The notes beneath the pieces are model-generated. The model had not been told where the DNA came from. It saw only the letters and a program-made list of their open reading frames with translations, and searched no databases. Below, in pieces: positions 43,871 to 56,400 of a stretch of 64,000 nucleotides of DNA. The DNA is from Corbicula japonica (taxonomy: Eukaryota; Mollusca; Bivalvia; Venerida; Cyrenidae), in contig JAZAYU010000009.1 of NCBI GenBank assembly GCA_038501625.1, positions 3,471,001 to 3,535,000 of the forward strand, read 5' to 3'. The position numbers and the translations under genes were made by a program. The stretch's first letter is position 1. Every line of letters begins with the position of its first letter.

Positions 43871-44904
43871 CAAACTCCCTGAAAACTGACTGTGTACACA
43901 GCATTGTAGACAGCGGGTCCAGGTGTCCTGAACCTGATCCCTGGTGACAGTGAAATACAGTGAGGACACTAAACAGAGGGTGGACCAAGGAGCAAAGGCA
44001 ATCAAAAATCACTGCTTCAAGCTAGTTTAATATTACCAAAAAGTGATTGTTATCAAAAAGTACAAGATCGTTTTGATCAGTGATAACTAAATATGATCTT
44101 GATAGTAATTCATTTGGGTATTTTAAAGTGAAACTTACCTGTACAAAGGAGATGTTGGATTGTGAGGGCTGTGCAATAGTTTTAGCTCTTTGGTTATAAA
44201 ACAGAATACAGAGACCAAGATTTGAGCCTGGGTGTGTGATTTGATTTCTGCGATGTGCTGGCTGATCAGGATCTACACTGTTTACCCATGGATCAATACA
44301 TAGCCATATACCATGGAGTAAAGGATTAAGGTTGATGATGGCATGCTCTGGCTCAAATATGAAATATTGTTTTGATTTTGTTATGAACTACAGTTATATA
44401 GCTTTGTTTATTTATGTTAAAAAATTGCTCGATGAAAGTGCAATTTTATGTGAAATTAAAATGCATAAATCATTTCTTTGTTTGCTTTTTATAAAAAAAA
44501 GTTTTTGTGTCAACCTTTCGAAGAAAAGGCAATAGGAATCACTTTGTCCGTTGGTCTGTCCCTCATGAAAACCTTACATTTGTTATAATTTTTCCATTTC
44601 TTAATATTTCTTCATCAAACTTTCAAATTATATTGCTAATGTCAACATCGACTCATCATTATTTAGAAAAGAGAGAGATAACCTCTGTGAAAAATTAACA
44701 CCATCTTGCCATTTTATCAAATGTCCAGATACATGCAAATACCACGATATAAATGAAAGATAAAATATAGCATCACTAAATAAAATTTTTGAATTTAAAA
44801 ACTGGTATGTTTTAATTTGTGTTCAGTATAGATACATGTAGTAGAGCCAGTTACTCAGGAATAATATAAACACTTGGCCAGTCAGTTGATTTTGTAAAAA
44901 TCCA
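43871..44904. other. Convergent spacer, no gene
   Basis: Between NPRL3 and the aldehyde dehydrogenase. One MITE fragment lies at about 44238-44331 (GATCAGGATCTACACTGTTT to CATGGAGTAAAGGATTAA). The rest is AT-rich unassigned DNA that may contain distal NPRL3 3' UTR. Confidence 0.5.
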
Positions 44905-45104
44905 TACTCTATAGATATGCCTTTATCACATGGGTGAACACTGTAGATCCAGATCAGCTGGCACATTCCTGCTATCTGATCAGGATCTACACTGTTCACT
45001 TTTAGATTCATTGGGAATTTCTGACCAAGATGCTACCAGTGTAGATCAAAATTGTATGTCGAACATGCATTAAAAGGCATTTATATGGAGTAAAACGTTA
45101 AATC
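44905..45104. mobile_element. TTAA-type MITE, worn ends
   Basis: Starts near ATACTCTATAGATATGCCTT and ends TATGGAGTAAAACGTTAA. The left half is well preserved (GATCCAGATCAGCTGGCACA, GATCAGGATCTACACTGTTC); the right half is shortened. Confidence 0.7.
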
Positions 45105-45366
45105 CTCAACTTTTTACTGGAGCTTGTGAATACAGAACCACATCCATGCTTGACTTTACCCTGGACAGAAAGCCTAGACCAGCTAAGGAAAACTTCTTGT
45201 ACAGCAAAAAACATAAACCATAAAGGAATCTTGCCCTAGAGTTGGAAGGTTATTTTTATTTCCTTTTTTAAGCAACATACAAATTTACTTTACATAACAC
45301 TTTTTTTCAACCTGTCTAAACTGAGCAAGTGTGGACAAAACAGTGTAGTCTGATCAGGGTTGAAGG

Positions 45367-45494
45367 TTATAAAACTGAGTTTGGAAACCAGTCTCAAATC
45401 TCAAGCATCTGATTGGCTGAAATGGCGACCAGTCGCCATTTCAGCCAATCAGATGCTTGAGATTTGAGACTGGTTTCCATGCTCAGTTTTATAA
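45367..45494. mobile_element. 128-bp hairpin element, best-preserved copy
   Basis: From TTATAAAACTGAGTTTGG to CTCAGTTTTATAA, with centre GCGACCAGTCGCC and almost every base paired. The flanks AAGG and CCTT extend the palindrome to about 136 bp. Both sides (ACAGTGTAGTCTGATCAGG before, GATCTACACTGTTGGGTC after) belong to an interrupted TTAA-type MITE. Confidence 0.9.
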
Positions 45495-45687
45495 CCTTGG
45501 GCACATGATCTACACTGTTGGGTCATTTGGTAAAAATTAATTTTAAGAATCTGAAAGTTGACTGTGCAGATCCTGATCAGGCAGCATGGATGTACAGGGT
45601 GATCTGTATCCATATAGGTATCACATAGGATATGACCAATATTCTTAGTGTGAATGGTTATAATCACAGAACACAAAGTTTTCTATT

Positions 45688-45921
45688 TTAACCCTTTCCT
45701 CCATAGACACACCTTTATTGCATGGGAGAACAATGTAGATCAATATCAGCTGGCACATCTGTGCCCTCTGATCAGGATCTGCACTGTTCGCTATTTGATT
45801 TATTAGGTTATTTCTGACAAAAATGCGACCAGTGCAGATCCTGATCAAATTGCACGGATGTGCCGGTTGATCTCGATCTAGACTGGTCACACATGCGTAA
45901 AAATGGATTAAATGTGTTAAT
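45688..45921. mobile_element. TTAA-type MITE in the convergent spacer
   Basis: Starts TTAACCCTTTCCTCCATAGA; the right end is degraded (AAAATGGATTAAATGTGTTAA). The interior is close to the 9124-9366 copy, with AAATGCGACCAGTGCAGATC. Confidence 0.75.
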
Positions 45922-46250
45922 GAGGAACTGGGAGCAGCAATGTTAAGATGTTTAGGCCCTCAGTTAGTAAAAAAAGTGCTAAAATAGATCCTGTCTGCTT
46001 ATCTAGAAGTTTCTTTAACCTAAATTCAGCACCCAAGTATATCAGTTTACACAATATTGGTCACTGAGGTAGTTTAGGATCCTAATACATGTATAATTGT
46101 CCAACACTGGTGATAGATGGGGTGCCTTCTTGTAGTAGAATGACCAACATGAAACTTTTTCTGGCTATTTAATTTGTTCTATTGGCCCAATTATAGTCAT
46201 GGTACTTCATAAGAAGCTATAGAAAATTGCACACAAAATGATAACTGCAC

Positions 46251-46256
46251 TTTATT
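46251..46256 (-). terminator. Possible poly(A) signal of the aldehyde dehydrogenase gene
   Basis: AATAAA on the minus strand, about 1.2 kb beyond the stop codon. It is the first canonical hexamer I found in that direction; an ATTAAA at 46750-46755 is an alternative. Weak evidence. Confidence 0.25.
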
Positions 46257-46897
46257 TTCGTTCTATTCAACATTAATTACAAAATGAATGCACCTTTTCA
46301 TCATTTGCCTGAACTCAGTAAGCAAAAATAAATAATACCACAGTAACAGGTATCTGTTATATCAGTTTTGGGTCTGTGTCTTTGAATTAGACTTTACAAC
46401 ATATAAACAAAGCAAAATTTCTAAATGTAACATTAACTAAGTAAAGATTAATAATACTAATAATATGGCACAACTCGACTAGCACTAACAGTGTTTAAGT
46501 ATAACTGGAAAGCCACCTAGGCAACACTTTACAAAATAATGATAAAATGAAACAAATCTGCTGCAAAATGTCTCCCAAAAGCACTGATGGAAATCAATAT
46601 CACTACATATGATTGTCAAGGATTGGTATAACAAATTTAACCTTTATACAATCAACTTTAACCAATCACCACTTTCAAAACATTATAATAAATTCACTTG
46701 ACCAATCTTGATATATATATTTATGAAGTTAAGTCTAACAGATACACTGTTTAATAAATCAAAGCTGCAAGAAGGAAATGAACAAGACAGGAGTACAAAC
46801 TGCAGTTCAAGTAAATATATGTTTCAAAACAATCTACAGCAGTTTGTGAAATGCATGTCTTAGTTCAGGACAGATAATTATAGTGTCAATGCATCCT

Positions 46898-47130
46898 TAT
46901 CCCTTTCCTCTAAATATACACTATACAAATTTTTATGCGTGTGCGACCAGTGTAGATCCAGATCAGCTGGCACATCCATGCCGTCTGATCAGGATCTACA
47001 CTGTTTGGTTTTTGGTCAGAAATAAACTAATAAATAAAAAAATGAATGGTGCAGATCCTGAATTTGCTGACTGATCTGGATCAACACTGTTTGCCCCTGC
47101 CATAAAAGCATATATATGAAGTAATGGTTA
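46898..47130. mobile_element. TTAA-type MITE near the aldehyde dehydrogenase 3' end
   Basis: Starts TATCCCTTTCCTCTAAATAT and ends ATATATGAAGTAATGGTTA. Family words GATCCAGATCAGCTGGCACA and GTCTGATCAGGATCTACACT. Possibly inside the 3' UTR. Confidence 0.7.
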
Positions 47131-47240
47131 TGCTTATTTATGTCTATAACAAAGAATCATGGATTTCTTGACAAACAATACTGGTAAGTAGAAAACATGT
47201 CTATCACATAATGTTTCTAATGAAAAGTCCTTGGCCCAAA

Positions 47241-47373
47241 ATCATTAAACTTAAACTGGAGACCAGTCTCAAATCGTAAGAATCTAATTGGCTAAAATGA
47301 CAACTGGTCACCATTCAGCCAATCACATGCTTGAGATTTGAGACTGGTTTTCAAACTCAGGTTTAAAATCTTG
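47241..47373. mobile_element. Hairpin-family element, diverged copy
   Basis: AAACTTAAACTGGAGACCAG on the left and GACTGGTTTTCAAACTCAGG on the right, with CAACTGGTCACCATTCAGCC near the centre. Arms about 62 bp, with more mismatches than the 128-bp copies. Confidence 0.65.
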
Positions 47374-47498
47374 GGCCCTGGCCTCTACATTTCAAGAACT
47401 TCTTCTAGGTAAGTTGTAACAAGGGAGTCATAATACTGTTGATGTCAAGTAGACAAGGATAAAGCAATGCTGGCTTTCTCATCGTTGTGCTTCCAAAT

Positions 47499-50400
47499 TT
47501 AGGAGTTCTTCTGTGGGATTTTAAATACAACCTGTAGAATATAAAGTTTTTGTTTAACATTTCTAACTATTTCACGGGAAAATGTGTAAAGTGATTTGTT
47601 GACATGTTTGGCTGTTGCAATTTTAATATGGGGAGAATCAACAATTATCATTCATTTTCTTACAAAAATTTATGATTTCATCACAAGTTTTGATTATAAT
47701 ATTATCATAAAACAAATCCACAAAATTTATATAAAGCAATGTTTTCTGCTCATTTTTATTGAACCCTTTCCCATACAGACACACCTTTATTGCTTTTTAA
47801 AGGATCCGTGCCGTCTGATCAGGATCTAAACTGTTCGCTTTTTGATTCATTAGGTTATTTCTGACCAAAATGTGACCAGTGCAGATCCTGATCAGACGGC
47901 ACGGATGTGCCGGCTGATCTGGATCTACACTGGTCGCACATGCGTAAAAATGCGTATATATCCAGGAAAGGGTTAAATGTTCATTTTAACCCTTTACTCC
48001 ATATGTATACATTGTGTTTTATATCACGTGCAACCAGTGTAGATCCATGTCACCCGGCACATTTATGCCATCTGATCAGGATCTACACTGTTCACTTCTT
48101 GATTCATCATGTTATTTCTGACAAGGAATTGACCAGTGTAGATCCAGTTCAGATGGCACAGATGTTCCAGCAGATCTGGATCGACACTGTTAACACATGC
48201 AATAAAACCAGTATAATATGGAGTAAAGGGTAAAGTATTGGGAATGATTTTAACTGTTAAATCAATCTTTTTAAAGGATCCTATCAATATGCTGGTAATA
48301 AAGAGTCAGATTGACTTACATTTTTCACTTCTGTGTACTGACTGAGACCATACTCTCCCCTGAAATAAACATTAAACACACTATTTGTAACATGTATCTT
48401 CATACAAGTGATATTATAAACAATGTACTGCATTTAACTTTTTTTCAGTCTTGCAGATAAGTCAGTTTTAAAATATTGCAAAACTGAGGGAATCCTGGGT
48501 CAGTTGATCATACTAAATTCTTAAACTCTAGGTAAATCACTTCACAGTTAGGTTTTCTTTTTTATTTCTTAATTGAAACTGGCAAATGTTAATTCTAACT
48601 GTCTTGATAATGCAACTGTACTTCAGAAAAATTGAAATTGATATTAACCCTTTCATCCATAAATAGATGCATTTTTACGCATGTGCGACCAGTGTTGATC
48701 CAGATCAGTTGGCACATCTATGCTGTCTGATCTGGATCTACACTGGTCACATTTTAGTCAGAAATAACCTAATGAATCAAAAAGCGAACAGTTTAGATCC
48801 TGATCAGATGGCAAGGATGTGCCAGCTGATCTGGATCTTAACTGTTCGCCCACGCAATAAAGATGTATCTATGGAGGAATGGGTTAAACTAATGCCTACA
48901 TCCAGTATTCATTTAACCTAAAATTTCTGTTGTGTTAGCTTACACAAAAACAACTTGTTACAAAATAACAACAGTTTATAACATTAAAACAAAGCTGTTA
49001 AACTTACAGTTCACGGCCGAGACCCGACATCTTGAATCCTCCAAATGGAGCCTGGGCATTGACTACTTCATAACAGTTCACCCTGAAAATCAAATATATT
49101 AATACATATACATGTAATTAACCCTTTCCTAAAAATATATACCATTATGACATGGGCCAACAGTGCAGATCTTGGTCAGATGGCACAAATGTGCCAGCTG
49201 ATCTGGATCTATACTGGTTGCATATGCATTAAATGGATTATTATATGGATTAAATTATTCTTAAATCCTCAGCAGCTTTTCAATTTCAGACAAAAGCTTT
49301 TTTTTCTAGTAAATGAACAATTTATTGCTTACAACTACTAGTACATAACTCTCATTATCGGATATTTAAATATATCAGCTTTCTAAACTACTAAATGGGG
49401 CACGTCACAGGAAAAATTATCTTTGGTGATATTTTAACACTGTGATGATGAAGACAGTTTTAATCCTTTCCTCCATATGTACACATTTTTAGGCATGTGT
49501 GACCAGTAAAGATCCAGATCAGCTGGCACATCCATCTCGTCTGAATAGGATCTGCACTGGTCACATTTTGGTCAGAAACAAGCAAATTCGTTGAATTTAT
49601 ATCCCCCGCCGAATACTGGTTGTTACTAACATAACAGCTGAAGACATAGGGCTTTATTTCGATATTTATCATGGATGTCAAAAAAGGTGAAAAAAAACTT
49701 CAGATATAAAAAAAAAAAACAGAATATAAAAATAAGACTAAAAGTCTTCAAAGTGTTGAAATGAAGAATGCAGTAGCAAAAATATAGCACTTTATTTAAT
49801 ATAAATCCATGCAGAAGTTGCATAGAAGTGGCATGGAAACGAATACTAATCTATATGCATAGTGCATAACTTATCAAAGGGCCATAACTGTGTTAAACGG
49901 TCAGACCAGAACAAGACAAAAATATGGGCATCTTGTCTTGGTATTGATGGTTTCCATAGATTCCTGCCGAGAAATAGCAAGGAAATAAATACTGCTCTAC
50001 ATGCAAAATGCATAATTTATCAAAGGGCAATAACTCTGTGTTAAAGGATCTGACTGAAACAAGATGACAATATGCGCGTCTCCTTTTTGTATTGATGGTT
50101 CCCAGAAAGTTTCATTAAAATCCACCCAGTAGTTGCAGAGAAATAGTGCGGAAACAAATTCTGCTCTATGCATAATACATTTGTTATCAAAGGGCAATAA
50201 CTCTGTGTTAAATAGTCTGACCGGAACAAGATGACAAAATGTGCATCTCATCTCAGTATTGATGTTTCCCAGAAAGTTTCATTTCAATCCATCAAGAACT
50301 TGCAAAGAAATAGAGCGGAAACAAATACTTCTCTATATGGCAATAACTCTGCGTTACAGTCCAACTGGAACAAGATAACAATATACACATCTGTTATGGT

Positions 50401-53400
50401 TCTCAGAAAGATTAACTGAAATCCATCCAGTAGTTGCAGAGAAATAGGGGAAATGAATACTGCTCTATAATATGCATAATGCATTAGTTATCAAAGGGCC
50501 ATAACCCTGTGTTAAATAGTCTGACGGGAACAAGAGGGTGATATGCGCATTTCCTCTTGGTATAGATGGTTTCCAGAAAGTGTTTCATTGAAATCCATCC
50601 AAAAGTTGCACGGAAACAAATACTGCTCTATATGCATAATGCATAAGTTATCAAAGAGCCATAACTCTGTGATAAACAGTCTGACCGGAACAAGACAATG
50701 ATATGTGCAGCTCTTCTTGATATTGATGGTTTCAAGAAAGTTTCATTGAATTCCATTCAGTAGTTGCAGAGAAATAGCTGGGAAATGAATACTGCTCTAT
50801 ATGCATAATGCATAAGTTATCAAAGAGCCGTAACTCTGTGTTTAACGGTCTGACCAGAACAAGACGATGATATGCGCATCTCCTCTTTGTATTGATGGTT
50901 CTCAGAAAGATTTATTGAAATCCATCCAGTAGTTGCAGAGAAATAGCGCAGAAATGAATAATACTCTATATGCATAAAACATAAGTTATCAAAGGGCAAT
51001 AACTCTGTGTTTAACAGTCTGACTGGAACAAGACGATGACATGCGCATCTCTTCTTGGTATTGATGGTTTTCAGAAAGTTTCATTGAAATACATTCAGTA
51101 GTTGCAGAGAAATAGCAAGGAAATGAATACTGCTCTATATGCATAATGCATAAGTTATCAAAGGGCCGTAACTCTGTGTTCAACAGTCTGACTGGAACAA
51201 GACGACAACATGCGCATCTCCTCTCGGTATTGATGGTTCTCAGAAAGATTCATTGAAATCCATCTGGTAGTTGCAGAGAAATGGCACGGAAATGAATACT
51301 GCACTACATGCATAATGCATAAGTTATCAAAGGGCAATAACCCTGTGTTAAATAGTCTGATGTCAACAAGACGACGATATGCGCATCTCCTCTTGGTAAA
51401 GATGGTTTTCAGCAAGTTTCATTGAAATCCATACAGTAGTTGCAGAGAAATAGCGCGGAAACAAACACTGCTCTATATACATAATGCATAGTTTATCAAA
51501 GGGCCATAACTCTGTGTTAAATGGTCTGACCGGAACAAGACGATGATATGCGCATCTCCTCTTGGTACTGATGGTTCCCACCAAGTTTCATTGAAATCCA
51601 TACAGTAGTTGCAGAGAAATAGCGCGGAAACGAATACTGCTCTATATACATAATGCATAGGTTATCAAAGGGCCATAACTCTGTGTTAAATGGTCTGACC
51701 AGAACAAGACGACGATATGCGCATCTCCTCTTGGTACTGATGGTTGCCACCAAGTTTCGTTGAAATCCATCCAGTGGTTGCGGAGAAATAGCGCGGAAAC
51801 GAAATTCGGACGGACAGCGTGACGACGTGACACCGCGACGGACGGAAAACGCCAAAACAATATCCCCCTCCCGATTTCATCGGCGGGGGATAATAACCTA
51901 ATAAATCATAAAGTGAACAGTGTAATCCTGATCAGAATGCATGGATGTGCCAGCTGATCTGGATCTAAACTGTTCGCCCTAGCAATAAAGGTGTGTCTAT
52001 AGAGGAAAGGGTTAAATGAAGGTTCACTCATTAATTAACAGTATTTTGCAGGAAAACTTCCCTAAATAGTGAAAATTCAATTGGAACACAATGCACAGAT
52101 GTGTAGCTTATAAACAAAATATAAGTATGAAAAGGGGCATAACTTTGTGGCATGTGACCTTGACCTAAAGATTTTGGTGTCATGAAGACCGTGTTGTTGT
52201 AAGCAATATATTTTGAAAGTTTGATGAAGAAATGTTAAGAAATGGCAAAATTATAGCCAACATTAAGTTTTTGTGACAAAAAAGGGGCATAACTCCATCA
52301 AATGTGACCTTGACCTCAAGAATTTGGCACCATCATGACCGTGTGTCATACGCAGTATGATTTTAAATTTGATGAAGAAATATTAAGAAATGGCAAAGTT
52401 ATAGCCAACGTTAAGATTTCGTGACAAAAAAGGGGCATAACTCCATCAAATGTGACCTTGACCAAAAGAATTTGGCATCATCATGACCGTGTTGTCATAA
52501 GCAGTATAATTTGAAAGTTTGATGAAGAAATATTAAGAAATGGCAAAGTTATAGCCAACGTTAAGTTTTCGTGACGGACGGACAGATAGACGGACGGACG
52601 GACAAAGTGATCCCTATGTATCACCATTTCTTCGAAAGGGCGACACAAAAATTATATATGCCTGGCTATTCTCTTCAAGTGCTGTAAAATTATTGTTAGT
52701 ATGTGTTAAATTAAAGAAGATTGTGCTAGTTTCTGATTTTAGAGTGTTATGAATTTTTACAACTGCACCATTTGCTGAGTATATGTCTGTTTAAGGATTA
52801 TAAGCCTCAAGAAAAGTAAATATTGTAATTAATTGGCATGGAAGAGAATTTCTATGTTAAGTAATAATTATGAATACTGCTACACAACGTACTTGTCAAA
52901 AAACTTAATTATGTATCCAGTCAATACCCACAGCCGATTGCGACATTGTCATACAAAAACTTTACCATGAGGTTGTGAAATTGGAAGCTACCACAAACAC
53001 CTTTGATAAGTAGTTTTAAGATGTATTATTGTTGTTGTTTTTGCAAACATAAACATAGTTTAAAAAGCAATTCCTGTTGCACATAATAAGACCAACTCTG
53101 CCCTGGGAGTTTGCATTGATGGTCTTATTAGTGGGGTTGTCTTTACTTAGGGTAAAAATAGTGCAACAGTGTAAAAAAAAAACAGAACGGTGAAAAAATT
53201 GTGGTCTTAATACAAGGGTGGTCTTAATAAGAGGTCTTATTGTACATAAAAAAAAAAGGTGTGTGAATGAAGAGCTTTATAGAACATACCAGACAGTTCC
53301 TGCTTTGACCCCCTGTACGTAGGTCATTGCTGTGTTGATATCATTGGTGAAGACAGCTGCAGCAAGACCATAGTATGTGTCATTGGCTCTTTCCAGTACC

Positions 53401-56400
53401 TCCTCCATGGTCTTAAACTTGAAAATACTCTGTACTGGACCAAAGATCTAAACAAATATATAAACAGACAAAAATTTTCTCATAATCATGCTTTTGGCAT
53501 AAAGAGCTAATATTGGCCGTGCTCATTAAGGTGTTACTCCATTCATTGTTGAACTCTCAATGACAAAAAAATTAAAATTCTCTCTAATAGCAAAATGCGT
53601 TAAATTTCACCCAAATAAATGTAGTCAATGTATCTTTATTTTACCTATGTTAAGAAAAGTAAGAACACTAAAGAAAAATAGCTTGACCTAAAAATTCCCT
53701 GAAATTCTATTTACATCCAATCACAAAATTTAAGCAATACAAAACATCATTTAGCTCCGATGATCTTATCATAATGCTTTTTATTATTTCTCTAAAGTGT
53801 ATTTAAGGTGTTAATGGATTTCCTTGTACAATCTTGTATAATTTTGCATCCATGAAGTAGTGTTGGTTTGACATCAACCTACCTCTTCCCTAGCAATACG
53901 CATGTTGTCCTGTACGCCACTGAACACTGTGGGCTGTATGAAGTAGCCCTTGTCTCCATGGCGACTGCCTCCACACTCTAACTTAGCACCGTCCTCTTTC
54001 CCAGCCTTGATCAACCCAAGGATCTTGTTGAATTGTTCTTCATCAATCTGCCAACAGGTAACATAAATTATGTTTCATCCCCGACACTCACATTGATATA
54101 CTATACTTAATTTTAGTGAGCAAGAATTAGCGGGTTTCTAAAACATAATGTTCAATATTCTAGAATCAGATTTACACCCAACAGTATATTTTCTGGATCA
54201 ATCTGCCCACAAAGTCTAAGAAAAGGAGTACCCCACATATGTTCATGAATTCACTGTATGTTCATTCAAGTCAATCCTCATTTTAATGAAACGTCCTTTA
54301 AAGGTGGTTGCTGAATGCACATGGCTGCTAAGAGAGGTTCAACTGTTGATGATAATGGTGATAATGAAGATAAAGAAGAAGATGATGATCATGATTATGG
54401 TTATGGTAATATACGAGAAGATATTAATGATGACCATGATGCCCTCAGTGAAGATAATGATGATTTGTTTGTTTGTTTGTTTGGGGTTTAACGCCTGGTT
54501 TCAACACTTTTCTGGGTTATATCCCGGCGGTCAGTCCACCTAACCGGTGTTCCTGGGTCTCTAACCAGTACTAACCAATTTCTCCGCAAGCGACTGACTG
54601 CTTCCTCACTTGAATCAGAGGTGAGGGACAAATGACTCTCAGACGCAATGTCCGAGTTCAATTGTCACGGAGAAATTTTTCCCGCCTCGGCTGGGGATCG
54701 AACTCACGACCCCTGAGATAATGATGAAGCCCGCAAAAATTACAATAAACGAAGATGGTGATAAAGTCCGAGAATTACTGTCTCGTGTTCATTGTATAGT
54801 TTTAACTTAAATCCTTAACTCTCCAATTATAGTATTAATTCTGAACAACATCAGCCTACCTGAGGCCCATTTTCCACATCTGTCCAGGGGTCACCCACAG
54901 TCCTTCTTCTGGCACGCTCCACAGATTTCTTCACGAACTCATCATATATGTCCTCATGTACAAATGTCCTTGAGCCGGCAATACAACACTGACCCATGTT
55001 TGTCATCGCTGCCTCATTGGCAAAATCTACCACTTTGTCAACTATTGGAAAATAAAATCAGTCAATAATCATGGACAGGTCTGAAGGTTATAAAGCTGAG
55101 GTTGGAAACCAGTCTCAAATCTCAAGCATCTGATTGGCTGAAATGGCAACCAGTCGCAATTTCAGCCAATCAGATGCTTGAGATTTGAGACTGGTTTCCA
55201 TGCTCAGCTTTATAACCTTGGGCACAGGAAGCTTTACTTAACCCTTTACTACACAGATGAACATTTGTTCCACGTGTGAACAGGGTAGATCCAGATCAGC
55301 CAGCACATAAATACTGCCGTCTGATAAGGATTTGCACCATTTGCCTTTTGCTTCATTAGGTTATTTCTGACCAAGATATGACCAGTGCAGATCCAGATCA
55401 GATAGCAAAGATTTATACTGGTCAAACACGTGTTAAAATGCGTATAATAGAGGGTTAAAAAACTATCATGAAAAATACAATAAACGGAGTTGATGTTTAA
55501 TGACAAATTTTACAATAAAAAATTCACTGTTTCCAAATGCCATTAAAGTTGTATTTATAGAAAAAATCCACTCAATACAAATTACTTTTACAGTATTTAA
55601 TAACACTGAAAAAAAGAAACATACTGTCTACATCTGGGAAGATGACATTCGGGCTTTTGCCGCCGAGTTCGAGCGTCGTTCTCTTCAGATTAGATGCTCC
55701 GGCTGCCTGCATGATCAGCTGACCAACCTGCACAACACAACTACATGTATAAATAGTAACAAGAGCAAGTCAACATAGCCCCAATTTCTTGTCCAAGACA
55801 CGGGCTTCATTTCTAACTGGAATTTATATTTATTGATAAACCATTGAAGATTTAAAATAAATGAAAAGAAATGGGACTGAATTTTGCCCTATCACTCCTT
55901 TTTTGATCCTTGAAATTCAATTAAGAATGCCAAACATTTTATACTGAAGACAAATCAGGTTTCAAACATTGATATCGTGAAATGGGATCAGAATTTGATC
56001 CTGCTTTGATATCACAAGTATACGCCTTTCCAATAATTCGGTGATTTTTTCGGTTACCTCCCCTATTCAGTCACGTGACTACTATACAGGAAAAAGTATT
56101 GCTCGCTGTATGAATGTAATAGGGAACATGTACCGACAACTTTCGTTTTTCATCATGAAATTTCTTTTTTAAAATATATTTTCTCGTTTATCGTTGAATT
56201 AGTAATAACACATCAGCGTAATGAATTTTTTTATCAAGAATAGTTTATAAAACAACAAATCTAATTTGACTAAAAGTGTAAAGTCATTCCTCGCGCCAAG
56301 GTTTACTTTAAACGACTTAAACTAACAGCCTTTGTTCTATCCACGGATAAATTGAGTGTCGTTTCCGGCTTAGCGTGTCTTATCAACTACTGACATGCCG

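Noticed and set aside
48667..48921. Small proteins with [11 protein letters not shown]...IWIYTGH at 44823, 45645, 46883, 47907, 48063, 48667, 49147 and elsewhere
   Set aside because: All are translations of the TTAA-type MITE in one frame or another. Frames break at element edges and both strands of the palindrome give similar peptides.
51158..51855. Apparent repeat protein on the minus strand ([16 protein letters not shown] repeated)
   Set aside because: It arises from the 170-bp units of the Helentron-like element; overlapping frames are equally open and stop codons occur between units.
54286..54543. 85-aa frame rich in Met, Ile and Lys
   Set aside because: It lies over a (GAT)n-like tract and the SINE tail inside an intron of a gene on the other strand.
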